NCBI GenBank assembly: GCA_964408735.1
Contig: CAYPAX010000040.1
Span: 1 to 37,299 of the forward strand
Direction: 5' to 3'
DNA length: 37,299 nt
Origin: UBA7887 sp964408735
Lineage (GTDB): Bacteria; Pseudomonadota; Alphaproteobacteria; UBA7887
Under the pieces are notes generated by a model, which searched no databases, was not told where the DNA came from, and worked only from the letters and a program-made list of their open reading frames with translations. Shown here one piece after another: positions 8,395 through 15,913 of this stretch. The position numbers and the translations under genes are program-made. Position 1 is the stretch's first letter; each line of letters begins with the position of its first letter.

Positions 8395-9179
8395 GCCCCG
8401 AAGCTTTGCACCAGGCTGCCGGCGATCAGGTACCAGCCGTCGAGGAGAACGAAGAAGATCAGCTTGAACGGCAGCGAGATGATCACCGGCGGCAGCATCA
8501 TCATGCCCATCGACATCAGGACCGAGGCCACCACCATGTCGATCAGCAGAAACGGCACGAAGATCAGGAACGCGATCTCGAAAGCGCGGCGCAGCTCGCT
8601 GATCATGAAGGCCGGGATGAGGGAGTGCAGCGGGATGTCGTCCGGTGCATCCAGTGCGGCCGGCACCTCTTCCTCTTCGTCGGGCGCGCCGGTGAGGCCC
8701 GGCGCGGTGCCGGTTTCCGCCAAGCCGATGAAGAGCAGCAAGTCGCGTTCGCGGACCTGCTCCAGCATGAAAGTGCGGAACGGCGCTACGGTGCGGGTGA
8801 AGGCCTCCTCCTCGCTGATCTCCTCCTCGATGAGTGGCGAGATGCCATCGCTGAAGGCGGTTTCCAAGGTCGGCGCCATGACGAAGGCGGTGAGGAACAA
8901 GGCCAGGCTGATCAGCACCGAGTTGGGTGGCGTCTGCTGAATGCCGAGTGCGTTGCGCATCAGCGACAGCACCACGATGATGCGCGTGAACGAGGTCACG
9001 ACGATCAGGATGGACGGCGCCACCGACAGCACCGTGAACAGGGCGAGCAATTGGATCACCCGTCCGGTCAGCGAGCCGCCACCTTCGCCGAGATCGAGGT
9101 TCAGGCTCTGCGCCAGGGCTGGCGTGGTGCAAAGCACCAAGGGCGCGGCGATGGCCGCAGGCAACCAAGGGCGCCTCAT
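8391..9179 (-). CDS. fliP: Flagellar export-gate protein FliP
   Basis: Core of the flagellar type III export gate, forming the FliP-FliQ-FliR pore in the inner membrane. The 262 residues include a cleavable signal peptide (about 1-24, TPALAQS), the family block ILIVVTSFTRIIVVLSLMR with RNALGIQQTPPN, and a C-terminal hydrophobic pair ending in LPFKLIFFVLLDGWYL. Between the central and C-terminal membrane parts is an acidic, proline-rich stretch (about residues 155-185, containing PDEEEEVPAALDAP) roughly 20 residues longer than in enterobacterial FliP. It overlaps fliO by 4 bases upstream and the CoA-transferase stop by 4 bases downstream. Confidence 0.95.
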   Translation of the reverse strand: MRRPWLPAAIAAPLVLCTTPALAQSLNLDLGEGGGSLTGRVIQLLALFTVLSVAPSILIVVTSFTRIIVVLSLMRNALGIQQTPPNSVLISLALFLTAFVMAPTLETAFSDGISPLIEEEISEEEAFTRTVAPFRTFMLEQVRERDLLLFIGLAETGTAPGLTGAPDEEEEVPAALDAPDDIPLHSLIPAFMISELRRAFEIAFLIFVPFLLIDMVVASVLMSMGMMMLPPVIISLPFKLIFFVLLDGWYLIAGSLVQSFGA

Positions 9180-9460
9180 GGCTTTGGCTCCGCTGCTGCC
9201 GGGCGGGCACTATCGACCACCAGCTCGCCCGTCTGACCCAGTAACAGCAGGTGCTCGCGATCGTCGTGGCGCACCAGCACCAGCTTGCGCCGTGGGTCGA
9301 TCGGTGTCACCTCGATCACCGCCAGGCGGTTGCCGCCGCGCTTGATGGCGGCGGCGCCAGGAATCAGGTTGAGGCGGCGCACGCCCCAGGCCAGCAAGCC
9401 GATCAGTCCGAAGACGAACAGCAGTGCCAGGAGAGCATTGAGCAGGGACGGCCCGGTCAT
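9176..9460 (-). CDS. fliO: Flagellar biosynthetic protein FliO
   Basis: Small membrane protein of 94 residues that assists assembly of the FliP pore. One N-terminal helix (about residues 5-27) is followed by a compact basic domain with the FliO pattern GNRLAVIEVTPIDPRRKLVLVRHDD ... HLLLLGQTGELVV. FliO is poorly conserved, so the strongest support is the match of this domain plus ATGA overlap with fliP (9176-9179). No clear ribosome site precedes the chosen ATG. Transcription probably begins in the 210-base divergent space shared with flgB. Confidence 0.85.
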   Translation of the reverse strand: MTGPSLLNALLALLFVFGLIGLLAWGVRRLNLIPGAAAIKRGGNRLAVIEVTPIDPRRKLVLVRHDDREHLLLLGQTGELVVDSARPAAAEPKP

Positions 9461-9670
9461 CGGCCGGCATTGGCGACGCCGCGCCTGTTGTCGTGCGGGT
9501 TATATTGGAGGTCGTTGGCCAATTGCTGCTCTCCCGTGTCGCCGGCGATCATCACCGCTCTGAATTGACAAAGCGTTAAGCCGGTTTGCGCCGGGAGGTT
9601 TACGGATTGTTAAAGACTCTGGCGCAGTCTCCGAGAGCGGCGGAAGCGGCGTCGTGTGAGGAGAGAGACC
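9461..9670. promoter_or_regulatory. Divergent control region between fliO-fliP and flgB-flgC
   Basis: A 210-base non-coding space between two divergent flagellar transcripts must hold promoters for both. I searched for a sigma54 -24/-12 pair and a sigma70 pair. TTGACA at 9566-9571 has no matching -10, and TTGGCCAATTGC near 9514 has the wrong internal spacing for sigma54. A small hairpin AGACT...AGTCT lies near 9614-9630. No promoter is assigned. Confidence 0.35.
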
Positions 9671-10078
9671 ATGGATATCGACAGCATTTCGGTCATCGCC
9701 ATGATGAATCGGGGGATGCGCTGGATGACGCGCAACCACGAGCTCTTGGCGCGCAACGTGGCCAATGCGGATACCCCGAAATACATGGCCCAGGAGCTCG
9801 AGCCGACCGATTTTCGGCGCGAGGTAAAAGCCAGCATGCGGCTTGCCGGTGTGGCGCGCACCGACGCCGGACATCTCGCGGGCACGGGCGGCGGCGCCGT
9901 CGAAGACGTCGACATTCGTGAGATCGAGAATCCCTACGAGATCTCGGAGAACGGCAACTCCGTGTCGCTCGAGCAGCAGGCCGTCATGCTGTCGGGCAAC
10001 GCCATGGACTACCAGCTCGCCGTCACGCTCTATCAAAAGAGCGTCGCCATGGTGCGGGCCGCCATCGGCAACCGCTAG
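9671..10078 (+). CDS. flgB: Flagellar basal-body rod protein FlgB
   Basis: Proximal rod subunit of 135 residues, exported through the flagellar type III gate. The N-terminal helix carries the rod-family motif HELLARNVANADTPKYMAQEL, and the C-terminal helix carries VSLEQQAVMLSGNAMDYQLA and LYQKSVAMVRAAIG, both diagnostic for FlgB. I chose the ATG at 9671 over an upstream GTG at 9656 because AGGAGAG lies directly before it with normal spacing. flgC follows after 15 bases. In many Alphaproteobacteria fliE comes next, but here it does not. Confidence 0.95.
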   Translation: MDIDSISVIAMMNRGMRWMTRNHELLARNVANADTPKYMAQELEPTDFRREVKASMRLAGVARTDAGHLAGTGGGAVEDVDIREIENPYEISENGNSVSLEQQAVMLSGNAMDYQLAVTLYQKSVAMVRAAIGNR

Positions 10079-10093
10079 CAGGGAGAAATTGTT

Positions 10094-10504
10094 ATGAAGC
10101 TTACCGACACGCTGCACATCGCCGCCTCGGGCATGCGTGCCCAGACCGAGCGTATTCGCGTGGTGGCCGAGAACGTGGCCAACGCCAATTCCGTCGCGGT
10201 GACGGAGGATGGCAAGCCGTATCAGCGCAAGACCATCACCTTCGCCAATACCCTCGATCGCGAGCTCGGCGTGGAGCTGGTCAGGGTCCACAGTATCGGC
10301 AAGGACGATTCGGCGTTCAATCTGCGCTACGAACCCGGCCATCCTTCGGCCAATGATGCGGGCTATGTGGAATATCCCAACGTCAACTCGCTGATCGAGA
10401 TGATGGACATGCGCGAAGCCCAGCGCACCTACCAGGCCAATCTCAAGGTTATGGAAACCACCCGCGGCCTGGCGGCCAAACTGCTAGAGGTTCTCCGCGG
10501 CTAA
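10094..10504 (+). CDS. flgC: Flagellar basal-body rod protein FlgC
   Basis: Proximal rod subunit of 136 residues. The N-terminus has the rod signature IAASGMRAQTERIRVVAENVANANS, and the C-terminus has YVEYPNVNSLIEMMDM and EAQRTYQANLKVMETTRGLA, typical of FlgC. A GGGAGA ribosome site precedes the ATG. It is the last gene of the flagellar block here. Its 3' end overlaps the convergent MFS gene by 21 bases (10484-10504), leaving no room for a separate terminator. Confidence 0.96.
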   Translation: MKLTDTLHIAASGMRAQTERIRVVAENVANANSVAVTEDGKPYQRKTITFANTLDRELGVELVRVHSIGKDDSAFNLRYEPGHPSANDAGYVEYPNVNSLIEMMDMREAQRTYQANLKVMETTRGLAAKLLEVLRG

Positions 10505-11692
10505 CGCCTGGCGGCTTGCATCGCTGCGGCGCACCAGGGCGCTGACTATCACGAGATTGGCCAGGTTGGCTGCCGTGCAGATCAGGAAAGCCGGCCGGTA
10601 GCTGCCCATTAGGTCGTAGACCACGCCGCCGATATAGCTGCCGAGCGCCATGCCGATGCCGCCGAACAGGAGCACCACACCGGTCGAGCGTCCTGCCCGC
10701 GAGGATGGCAGCAAGAGCCGAACGATAATCGGATAGCACGGCAATATGCCGCCATAGCCGAGGCCGAAAATCAGTGATACCGCATAGAGCGCCACGAGTC
10801 CGCCGACGGCGCTGAAAAGCACCAGGCTCAACATCTGTATGAAGGAAAAGGCGAACAGCGCGCGCAAGGGCCCGACGCGCTGGGCCAGACGGCCGACGCC
10901 GAAGAACGCGCTGGCAGCGCCGCCGAGCAGCATCACCGAAAGCATTTCCGCGCCCCGTGCCGGATCATAGCCGAGGTCGCTGGCATAGGCGGCGATATGG
11001 GCAAGCGGCAGAGACATCGCCGTGCAGCACGCCACTATCGCGGTGCAGAGCGCCAATTGCGCCCGGGCCGGACTCAGGCTGGGTTGCGGTGCCGGGGGAC
11101 TGGTGGATTCCTTGCTCGATGGCGCAGTCGGGCGAAGGCGGCGCCGAAAGACGAGGGAGAGCGGCAGCATGGTGACGATCGCGACGATGCCGTACCACAT
11201 CGCCGTGGCGCGCCAGCCGATGTTCTGGTTGGAGTACTGGAAGAGCAAAGGCCACACCGCGCCGCCGACAGCCTGGCCGCTGAACACCACACCGACGCCC
11301 GAGCGCCCGCCCTCGCTGTCCCAGGCGGCGACATTCGCCATCAGCAGGGCGTTGAGGGCGCTGCGCCCGAACAGCCCCATCATCAGGGCATAGATGACAT
11401 AAAGCTCCCAGGGCGAGGTCACGCCGGCCATCAGCACGGCGCCGCAGCCGACCATGATTGCGCTCATCACCGTCGGCGCGGCGGCGCCGTGACGATCGAG
11501 CCACCAACCCATCAGGATGCCGCCAAGGCCACCACCGAGGAATTGCAGGGAGAAGGCAGCCGAAGGGACCGCCCGCGGCCAGTCCATCTCGGCAGAGATG
11601 GATTTCAGCGCAACCGCGATCATGTAGAGACTGCCGGTGGCGACGAACATGAGGATGAACGAGGCCAGCAGCAGCAGGGTGCGATAGGCCAT
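10484..11692 (-). CDS. MFS transporter
   Basis: Major facilitator superfamily permease of 402 residues with about twelve hydrophobic segments in two halves separated by a charged, Pro/Ser-rich loop (about residues 190-220, RLRPTAPSSKESTSPP). The first half has MGWWLDRHGAAAPTV in the position of the loop 2-3 motif, and the second has GRLAQRVGPLRAL. I use the ATG at 11692 (MAYRTLLLLASF), because upstream codons run into the preceding gene. That gene, the ComE-like subunit, ends 13 bases before, so this is the last gene of the tight five-gene string. The substrate is unknown; context suggests a carboxylate or sulfonate taken up or exported by the pathway. Confidence 0.88.
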   Translation of the reverse strand: MAYRTLLLLASFILMFVATGSLYMIAVALKSISAEMDWPRAVPSAAFSLQFLGGGLGGILMGWWLDRHGAAAPTVMSAIMVGCGAVLMAGVTSPWELYVIYALMMGLFGRSALNALLMANVAAWDSEGGRSGVGVVFSGQAVGGAVWPLLFQYSNQNIGWRATAMWYGIVAIVTMLPLSLVFRRRLRPTAPSSKESTSPPAPQPSLSPARAQLALCTAIVACCTAMSLPLAHIAAYASDLGYDPARGAEMLSVMLLGGAASAFFGVGRLAQRVGPLRALFAFSFIQMLSLVLFSAVGGLVALYAVSLIFGLGYGGILPCYPIIVRLLLPSSRAGRSTGVVLLFGGIGMALGSYIGGVVYDLMGSYRPAFLICTAANLANLVIVSALVRRSDASRQALAAENL

Positions 11693-11705
11693 GGGGCGCT
11701 CGGGG

Positions 11706-12275
11706 TCAGCCGCCCAGCAAAGCCTGGCGGAAGCGGGTCTTGATGGTGATGCCGTCACGCTCGGGCAGGACCATCGGGCCGTTCTCCGGGCCCACCTTGA
11801 TGCAGGCGAAGCGCAGGCCGGGCTGTGTCAGGCGTCCCTTCAGCGCACTGACGCCCGCAGCATCGGTGATGGTCTCGGCTTCATCGAAGCCAGCCGCCTG
11901 CGCCATTGCCGCGAGATCGACGCCGCGGCCCGTATGGGTCGGCTGGCGGCCGGTTTCGCCATAGAGCTCGTTGTCGATGACGGCGATCGAGAGATTGGCC
12001 GGCGCCTGCACGGCGATGGTGGCGAGCGCGCCGAGGCCCATCAGCATCTCGCCGTCGCCGGTGACCACGAGCACCGGCCGGCTCGGCTGCGCCAGGGCCA
12101 GGCCGAGACCGAGCATGGCGGCATTGCCCATGCCCCCCCAGGTGCCGAAGGTGAGCGGATCGTCACCGGCATCGGCCAGATCCCAGGTGGTGCCGCCGAG
12201 GCCGCCGATCACCAACATGTTGCCGCGGTCGGCCACGAGCTCGCGCACCACGGCGCGTCTGTCCAAATCTGCCAT
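11706..12275 (-). CDS. TPP-binding (PP-domain) subunit of a split decarboxylase, ComE-like
   Basis: A 189-residue protein equal to the C-terminal PP domain of TPP-dependent decarboxylases. It has the cofactor motif GDG at residues 73-75 (VTGDGEMLMG) with Asn102 in IAVIDNELYGETG, the usual spacing for binding Mg-TPP diphosphate. Stand-alone PP subunits of this size occur in sulfopyruvate decarboxylase (ComE) and some phosphonopyruvate decarboxylases. It starts 3 bases after the ComD-like subunit, so the two should form an alpha2beta2-type enzyme. The substrate is not shown by the sequence: sulfopyruvate, phosphonopyruvate or another 3-substituted pyruvate are all possible, and no PEP mutase or sulfolactate gene is nearby. 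Confidence 0.82.
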   Translation of the reverse strand: MADLDRRAVVRELVADRGNMLVIGGLGGTTWDLADAGDDPLTFGTWGGMGNAAMLGLGLALAQPSRPVLVVTGDGEMLMGLGALATIAVQAPANLSIAVIDNELYGETGRQPTHTGRGVDLAAMAQAAGFDEAETITDAAGVSALKGRLTQPGLRFACIKVGPENGPMVLPERDGITIKTRFRQALLGG

Positions 12276-12278
12276 CGC

Positions 12279-12800
12279 TCAGTCCTGAAAGGCCTTGGCG
12301 CCGATCAGGCGCTGGGAAAGCAACACGGCGGTCGCCGCCTGCGACTTGAAGGCGAGGCCGGCCATGGCGGTGACCGTCTCGCCCGCCTCGTCCGGGCGCT
12401 CGACGGTGGCGACACGCATGCCGAGATCGTCGAGCACCCGCGGCGTGGCGCGGCCCATGGGCAGCTGCCAGGGATTGCCCTCGCCCCACTCGCCGCGCAT
12501 GGTCACCAGCATCAGCAGCGGGAACTGGCAAGACACCGTCAGCGAGGCGATGGCGTTGACGCAATTGCCGACGCCGCTCGACTGCATCAGCAGCGCACCG
12601 CGCTCGCCGCCAAGCCAGGCGCCCGAGACCAGCCCGACACCCTCTTCCTCGCTGGTCAGCGAGACCACCTGCATGTCGTTGTCGGCTGTACACAGCTCGA
12701 TCAGCCGTGCATGCCCGGCATCGGGCACGATCCCGACCACGCGGACCCCCGCGTCCGATAGGGCTCTGTAGATATCGTCGGGCCAGGCGTCGTCGGTCAT
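12279..12800 (-). CDS. TPP-enzyme PYR-domain subunit, ComD-like
   Basis: A 173-residue protein equal to the N-terminal PYR domain of TPP decarboxylases. It contains DDIYRALSDAGVRVVGIVPD and the SEEEGVGL motif (about residues 50-57), whose glutamate activates the TPP aminopyrimidine ring. The size and split arrangement match the alpha subunit of sulfopyruvate decarboxylase. I take the ATG at 12800 rather than a start further up, because it overlaps the manC stop in ATGA and has a purine-rich GAAAGAGAG before it. It pairs with the ComE-like subunit immediately downstream. Substrate uncertain for the same reasons as its partner. Confidence 0.8.
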   Translation of the reverse strand: MTDDAWPDDIYRALSDAGVRVVGIVPDAGHARLIELCTADNDMQVVSLTSEEEGVGLVSGAWLGGERGALLMQSSGVGNCVNAIASLTVSCQFPLLMLVTMRGEWGEGNPWQLPMGRATPRVLDDLGMRVATVERPDEAGETVTAMAGLAFKSQAATAVLLSQRLIGAKAFQD

Positions 12801-14233
12801 GGGCTCTCTTTCAGATTGTTGCGTCCGTACGCGTCGTCGAAGCGGACGATGTCGTCCTCGCCGAGATAGTCGCCGCACTGCACCTCGACGATACGCAAGG
12901 GCACCTCGGCCGGGTTTTCGAGACGATGGCGGGCGCCGATGGGAATATAGGCGCTTTCATTGTGCTCGACAGTGCGCACCTCGCCTTCGCAGGTGATGCG
13001 CGCGGTGCCTTCCAGCACCACCCAATGCTCGCTGCGGCGCGCATGCGCCTGCAGGCTGAGCTGGGCGCCGGGGCTGACTTCGATCTCCTTGATCTTGAAG
13101 CCGACGCCGTCGAGCAGGACGCGAAACGAACCCCAGGGCCGGCGCTCGGCGAGGTGGCGTTGGGCCTCCTGGCGGCCGTCGGCCCGCAGGCGCTCGACAA
13201 TGGTGCGAATGGCGCCGTCGGCGGCGAGGTTCGCCACCAGCACCGCGTCCGTGGTCTCGCAAACCACCATGTTCTCGAGCCCGGCGCAGGCGAGCAGGCG
13301 GGAATCGCTGCGCAGCAGGTTGTTGCGGCTGTCGGCGCTGACCACGTCGCCTTGGACGGCATTGCCGTCGCCGTCGCGCTCGTTGGCCTGCCAAAGCTTG
13401 CGCCACGAGCCGACATCCGACCAGCCCGGATCGAGGGGGATCACCGCCACCTTGTCCGAGCGCTCCATCACCGCCTTGTCGATGGGGGCGGCGGGAATTG
13501 CATCATACGCCTCACCGGGGAAGCGGATGGCGCCGAGCTCGCTATCTCTCTCACGGTAGGCAGCAACTGCGGCGTCGTGAATATCCGGGGCGTGCGCCGC
13601 AACCTCGTCGAGCAGCAGGCGGGCGCGGAAGACGAACATGCCGCTATTCCAGTCCACATTGCCGTCGGCGATCAGGGCCTTGGCCGTCTCCTCGTCCGGC
13701 TTCTCGATAAAGCGCTTTGCGGCATACACGCCTTCAGGCGCGGTCATGGCGGCGCCACGCTCGATATAGCCATAGCCGGTCTCGGGCGCGTCCGGCGATA
13801 TGCCAAAAGTGATCAGCTGGTCGGTCGCCTGCGCAGCGAGGCGCACGGCCTGGGCGACGGCCTGCGGATCGCGCACGGCATGGTCGGCAGGGGCGACGAA
13901 AAGCGTCGCGTCCTCTGCAATTTCGATGGCGCGCAAAGCCGCCACCGCCACTGCCGCGGCGGTGTTGCGGCCGGTCGGCTCCAGCAGCAGGTTCTTGGCC
14001 AGGGCCGGATCGACATCGCCGAGCTGGTCGCGCACCGGCAGAAAATGCGACTCGGTCGTCACTGTCAGCACATGCTCCGGCGTGCTTACCAGCAGCGCCC
14101 GCCGAGCCGCTTCCTGCAGCAACGATTCCTCGCCCACCAGGGCCATGAGCTGCTTGGGATAGATCTCGCGGCTTAGCGGCCACAGGCGCGTGCCGAGGCC
14201 GCCGGCGAGCAACGCGGAGACGATCGTGGTCAC
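12797..14233 (-). CDS. manC: Mannose-1-phosphate guanylyltransferase / mannose-6-phosphate isomerase
   Basis: Bifunctional enzyme of 478 residues making GDP-mannose, the usual length for type II PMI/GMP. The N-terminal nucleotidyltransferase begins SALLAGGLGTRLWPLSRE and keeps YPKQ, the GMP signature, then LLLEPTGRNTAAAVA, GYGYIERG, FIEKPDEETA, NSGMFVF and the DPGWSDVGSW segment. The C-terminal cupin domain has RRPWGSFRVL and LSLQAHARRSEHWVVLEG, the isomerase half. The start is a GTG overlapping the upstream stop as GTGA (14230-14233), and its own stop overlaps the ComD-like start. manC usually sits in polysaccharide clusters; here it is between TPP enzymes and no glycosyltransferase is near. 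Confidence 0.93.
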   Translation of the reverse strand: MTTIVSALLAGGLGTRLWPLSREIYPKQLMALVGEESLLQEAARRALLVSTPEHVLTVTTESHFLPVRDQLGDVDPALAKNLLLEPTGRNTAAAVAVAALRAIEIAEDATLFVAPADHAVRDPQAVAQAVRLAAQATDQLITFGISPDAPETGYGYIERGAAMTAPEGVYAAKRFIEKPDEETAKALIADGNVDWNSGMFVFRARLLLDEVAAHAPDIHDAAVAAYRERDSELGAIRFPGEAYDAIPAAPIDKAVMERSDKVAVIPLDPGWSDVGSWRKLWQANERDGDGNAVQGDVVSADSRNNLLRSDSRLLACAGLENMVVCETTDAVLVANLAADGAIRTIVERLRADGRQEAQRHLAERRPWGSFRVLLDGVGFKIKEIEVSPGAQLSLQAHARRSEHWVVLEGTARITCEGEVRTVEHNESAYIPIGARHRLENPAEVPLRIVEVQCGDYLGEDDIVRFDDAYGRNNLKESP

Positions 14234-15849
14234 GCGTTGGCGGCGACGCCGGGGGCGCCGCGAATGGCCTCGAACATGGCCCGGTAGCCCGAGGCATCGA
14301 TACGGGCATCGATCAGCATCGGGCCTTCGCCCTGGAAGGCTTCGGCCATGGCGGCGGCGAGCGCGTCTTCGTCCTTCGCCACTGCCGCGCGGCAGCCGGA
14401 GCCTTTGGCGATGGTGGCGAAATCGAGGCCGGGGTAACGCATGCCCCGGCGCTCGAAGCCGCGCTGTTCCTGTTTCACGTCGATCAGGCTGAGCGCGGCA
14501 TCGTTGAGCACGATAACGGTGACAGCGACATTGTTCCGCGCGGCCGTCGCCAGCTCGCCCAAACACATGGCGAGGCCGCCATCGCCGGTGATCGCCAGCA
14601 CCCGGCGGTCGGGCTCGGCGAGCGCCGTGGCGATGGCCGCGGGCAGAGCAAACGCCATCGTCGACAACCCGTTCGATATCTGCACGTCGAACGGCGCCTT
14701 GGCCGGCCACAGCGACATCGGCGGCAGCATGTGGGCGCCGGCATCGATGGTCAGGCGTGTGCGTGGCGGCGCCGCGTCGATGGCGGCGCGCACCACGGCC
14801 TGCGGCGTCAAGCCTTCGCCCGCCTCGGCGAGTGTCAGCGGTGCAGGCTCGCCGGGCCAGTTGGCGGGCCGGGCGGCCTCGATTACCGCCTCGGCAAGGT
14901 CGGGCAGGGGGCCGAACAGGGATACTGCCGGCGTCGTGTAATGGGGCCGGATCTCGACTTCCGCCAGCTCGAGGACAGGCATGTCATAGGGCCATGGCGA
15001 GGCGACCAGTTCCACCGGGTCCATGCCGACGAGGATCAGCAGGTCGCAGTCGGCGAGCCACTCGGCTTCCGCGCGGGCGCCGGTGAAAAGCCCGGCGTGG
15101 CGCGGCGCGCCGTCCGGGTAGACACCCTTGGCCTTGTACGAAGTGAGTACGGGACAGGCGAGGCGGTCGGCGAGGCGGGCAACGGCCGCGGCGGCCTCGT
15201 CGTTGCGGCACTGGATGCCGGCGACGATGGCCGGCCGGCGCGCCTTGCCAAGCAGCTCGCGCGCCGCATGGGCGTCGCCTTCGAGCGCGGGCGGCGCGGC
15301 GCTGGGCTGGGCGTTGAAGGCCGCTCCCGGCTTCGATGCCACCACTGCCGACAAATCCATGTGGACCGGCCCGACGGGCGCTGCCAAAGCGAGCTCCAGC
15401 AGTTCCGCCAGGGTCTCGCCCGCTGTCTCGGGCGTGGCGCGCCGGCTCGCCTTGACCAGCGTGCCGAACAGGGCCGTGTGATCGACGGTCTGGTGCAGAA
15501 TGTGGTCGTGTTCGCCGGGCTGGTAGGAATCGGTCAGCACCAGAAGGGGCGAGCGGTCCAGCGAGGCATAGGCGACCGCATTCGTGACCGCCGCCGCGCC
15601 GGGCCCGAGGCCTGTACAGACTACGCCAGGGCGGTTGCCGATATTGCCGTCGGTCGCCGCCATGATGCCGGCAGCGCATTCGGTATGGGCCAGCACGTAA
15701 TCGATGCCGAGCGCCGCACAGGAGTCGATCATCTCCAAATTCGAGCCGCCTCCCGGCAGCCCGAACAGTCGCGCCACGCCGTAAGCCGCCAGCACGTCCG
15801 CCATCACCTGCGCCGTGGTCTTCCCCGCGCCGCCGCCGTCACTCGCCAT
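14230..15849 (-). CDS. Acetolactate synthase-family TPP enzyme, single chain
   Basis: A 539-residue TPP enzyme with all three domains: PYR (1-170) with the activating Glu57 in AHTECAAGIMAA and GLGPGAAAVTNAVAYA; a central domain (about 185-320); and PP (about 360-530) with GDG near residue 420 (ITGDGGLAMCLGELATAARN) and LNDAALSLIDVKQ. It resembles the large subunit of acetolactate synthase, benzoylformate decarboxylase and relatives. No regulatory small subunit gene follows, which argues against the isoleucine/valine enzyme. I chose the ATG at 15849 because GGGAAGGGGG lies before it and the family N-terminus starts right after. It begins a tightly coupled string with manC. Reaction and substrate are not determined. 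Confidence 0.83.
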   Translation of the reverse strand: MASDGGGAGKTTAQVMADVLAAYGVARLFGLPGGGSNLEMIDSCAALGIDYVLAHTECAAGIMAATDGNIGNRPGVVCTGLGPGAAAVTNAVAYASLDRSPLLVLTDSYQPGEHDHILHQTVDHTALFGTLVKASRRATPETAGETLAELLELALAAPVGPVHMDLSAVVASKPGAAFNAQPSAAPPALEGDAHAARELLGKARRPAIVAGIQCRNDEAAAAVARLADRLACPVLTSYKAKGVYPDGAPRHAGLFTGARAEAEWLADCDLLILVGMDPVELVASPWPYDMPVLELAEVEIRPHYTTPAVSLFGPLPDLAEAVIEAARPANWPGEPAPLTLAEAGEGLTPQAVVRAAIDAAPPRTRLTIDAGAHMLPPMSLWPAKAPFDVQISNGLSTMAFALPAAIATALAEPDRRVLAITGDGGLAMCLGELATAARNNVAVTVIVLNDAALSLIDVKQEQRGFERRGMRYPGLDFATIAKGSGCRAAVAKDEDALAAAMAEAFQGEGPMLIDARIDASGYRAMFEAIRGAPGVAANA

Positions 15850-15913
15850 CACGTCCCCCTTCCCGGTCGGCGCAGAGTAGACGGGCAGGGGAGGTGGTGT
15901 CGAGACGCGCGGC

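Noticed and set aside
8406..9236. Plus-strand frame opposite fliP rich in His, Asp, Gln and Arg
   Set aside because: Composition is typical of antisense reading of a membrane protein gene; fliP is clear.
9510..9530. Sigma54-like TTGGCCAATTGCTGC upstream of flgB
   Set aside because: The GG to GC distance is 6 bases, not the 10 needed for a -24/-12 promoter.
14230..15849. Identification as sulfoacetaldehyde acetyltransferase (Xsc) to complete a ComDE sulfonate pathway
   Set aside because: The N-terminal and catalytic-glutamate segments resemble acetolactate synthase/benzoylformate decarboxylase proteins more than Xsc as I know it, and no pta gene is adjacent.
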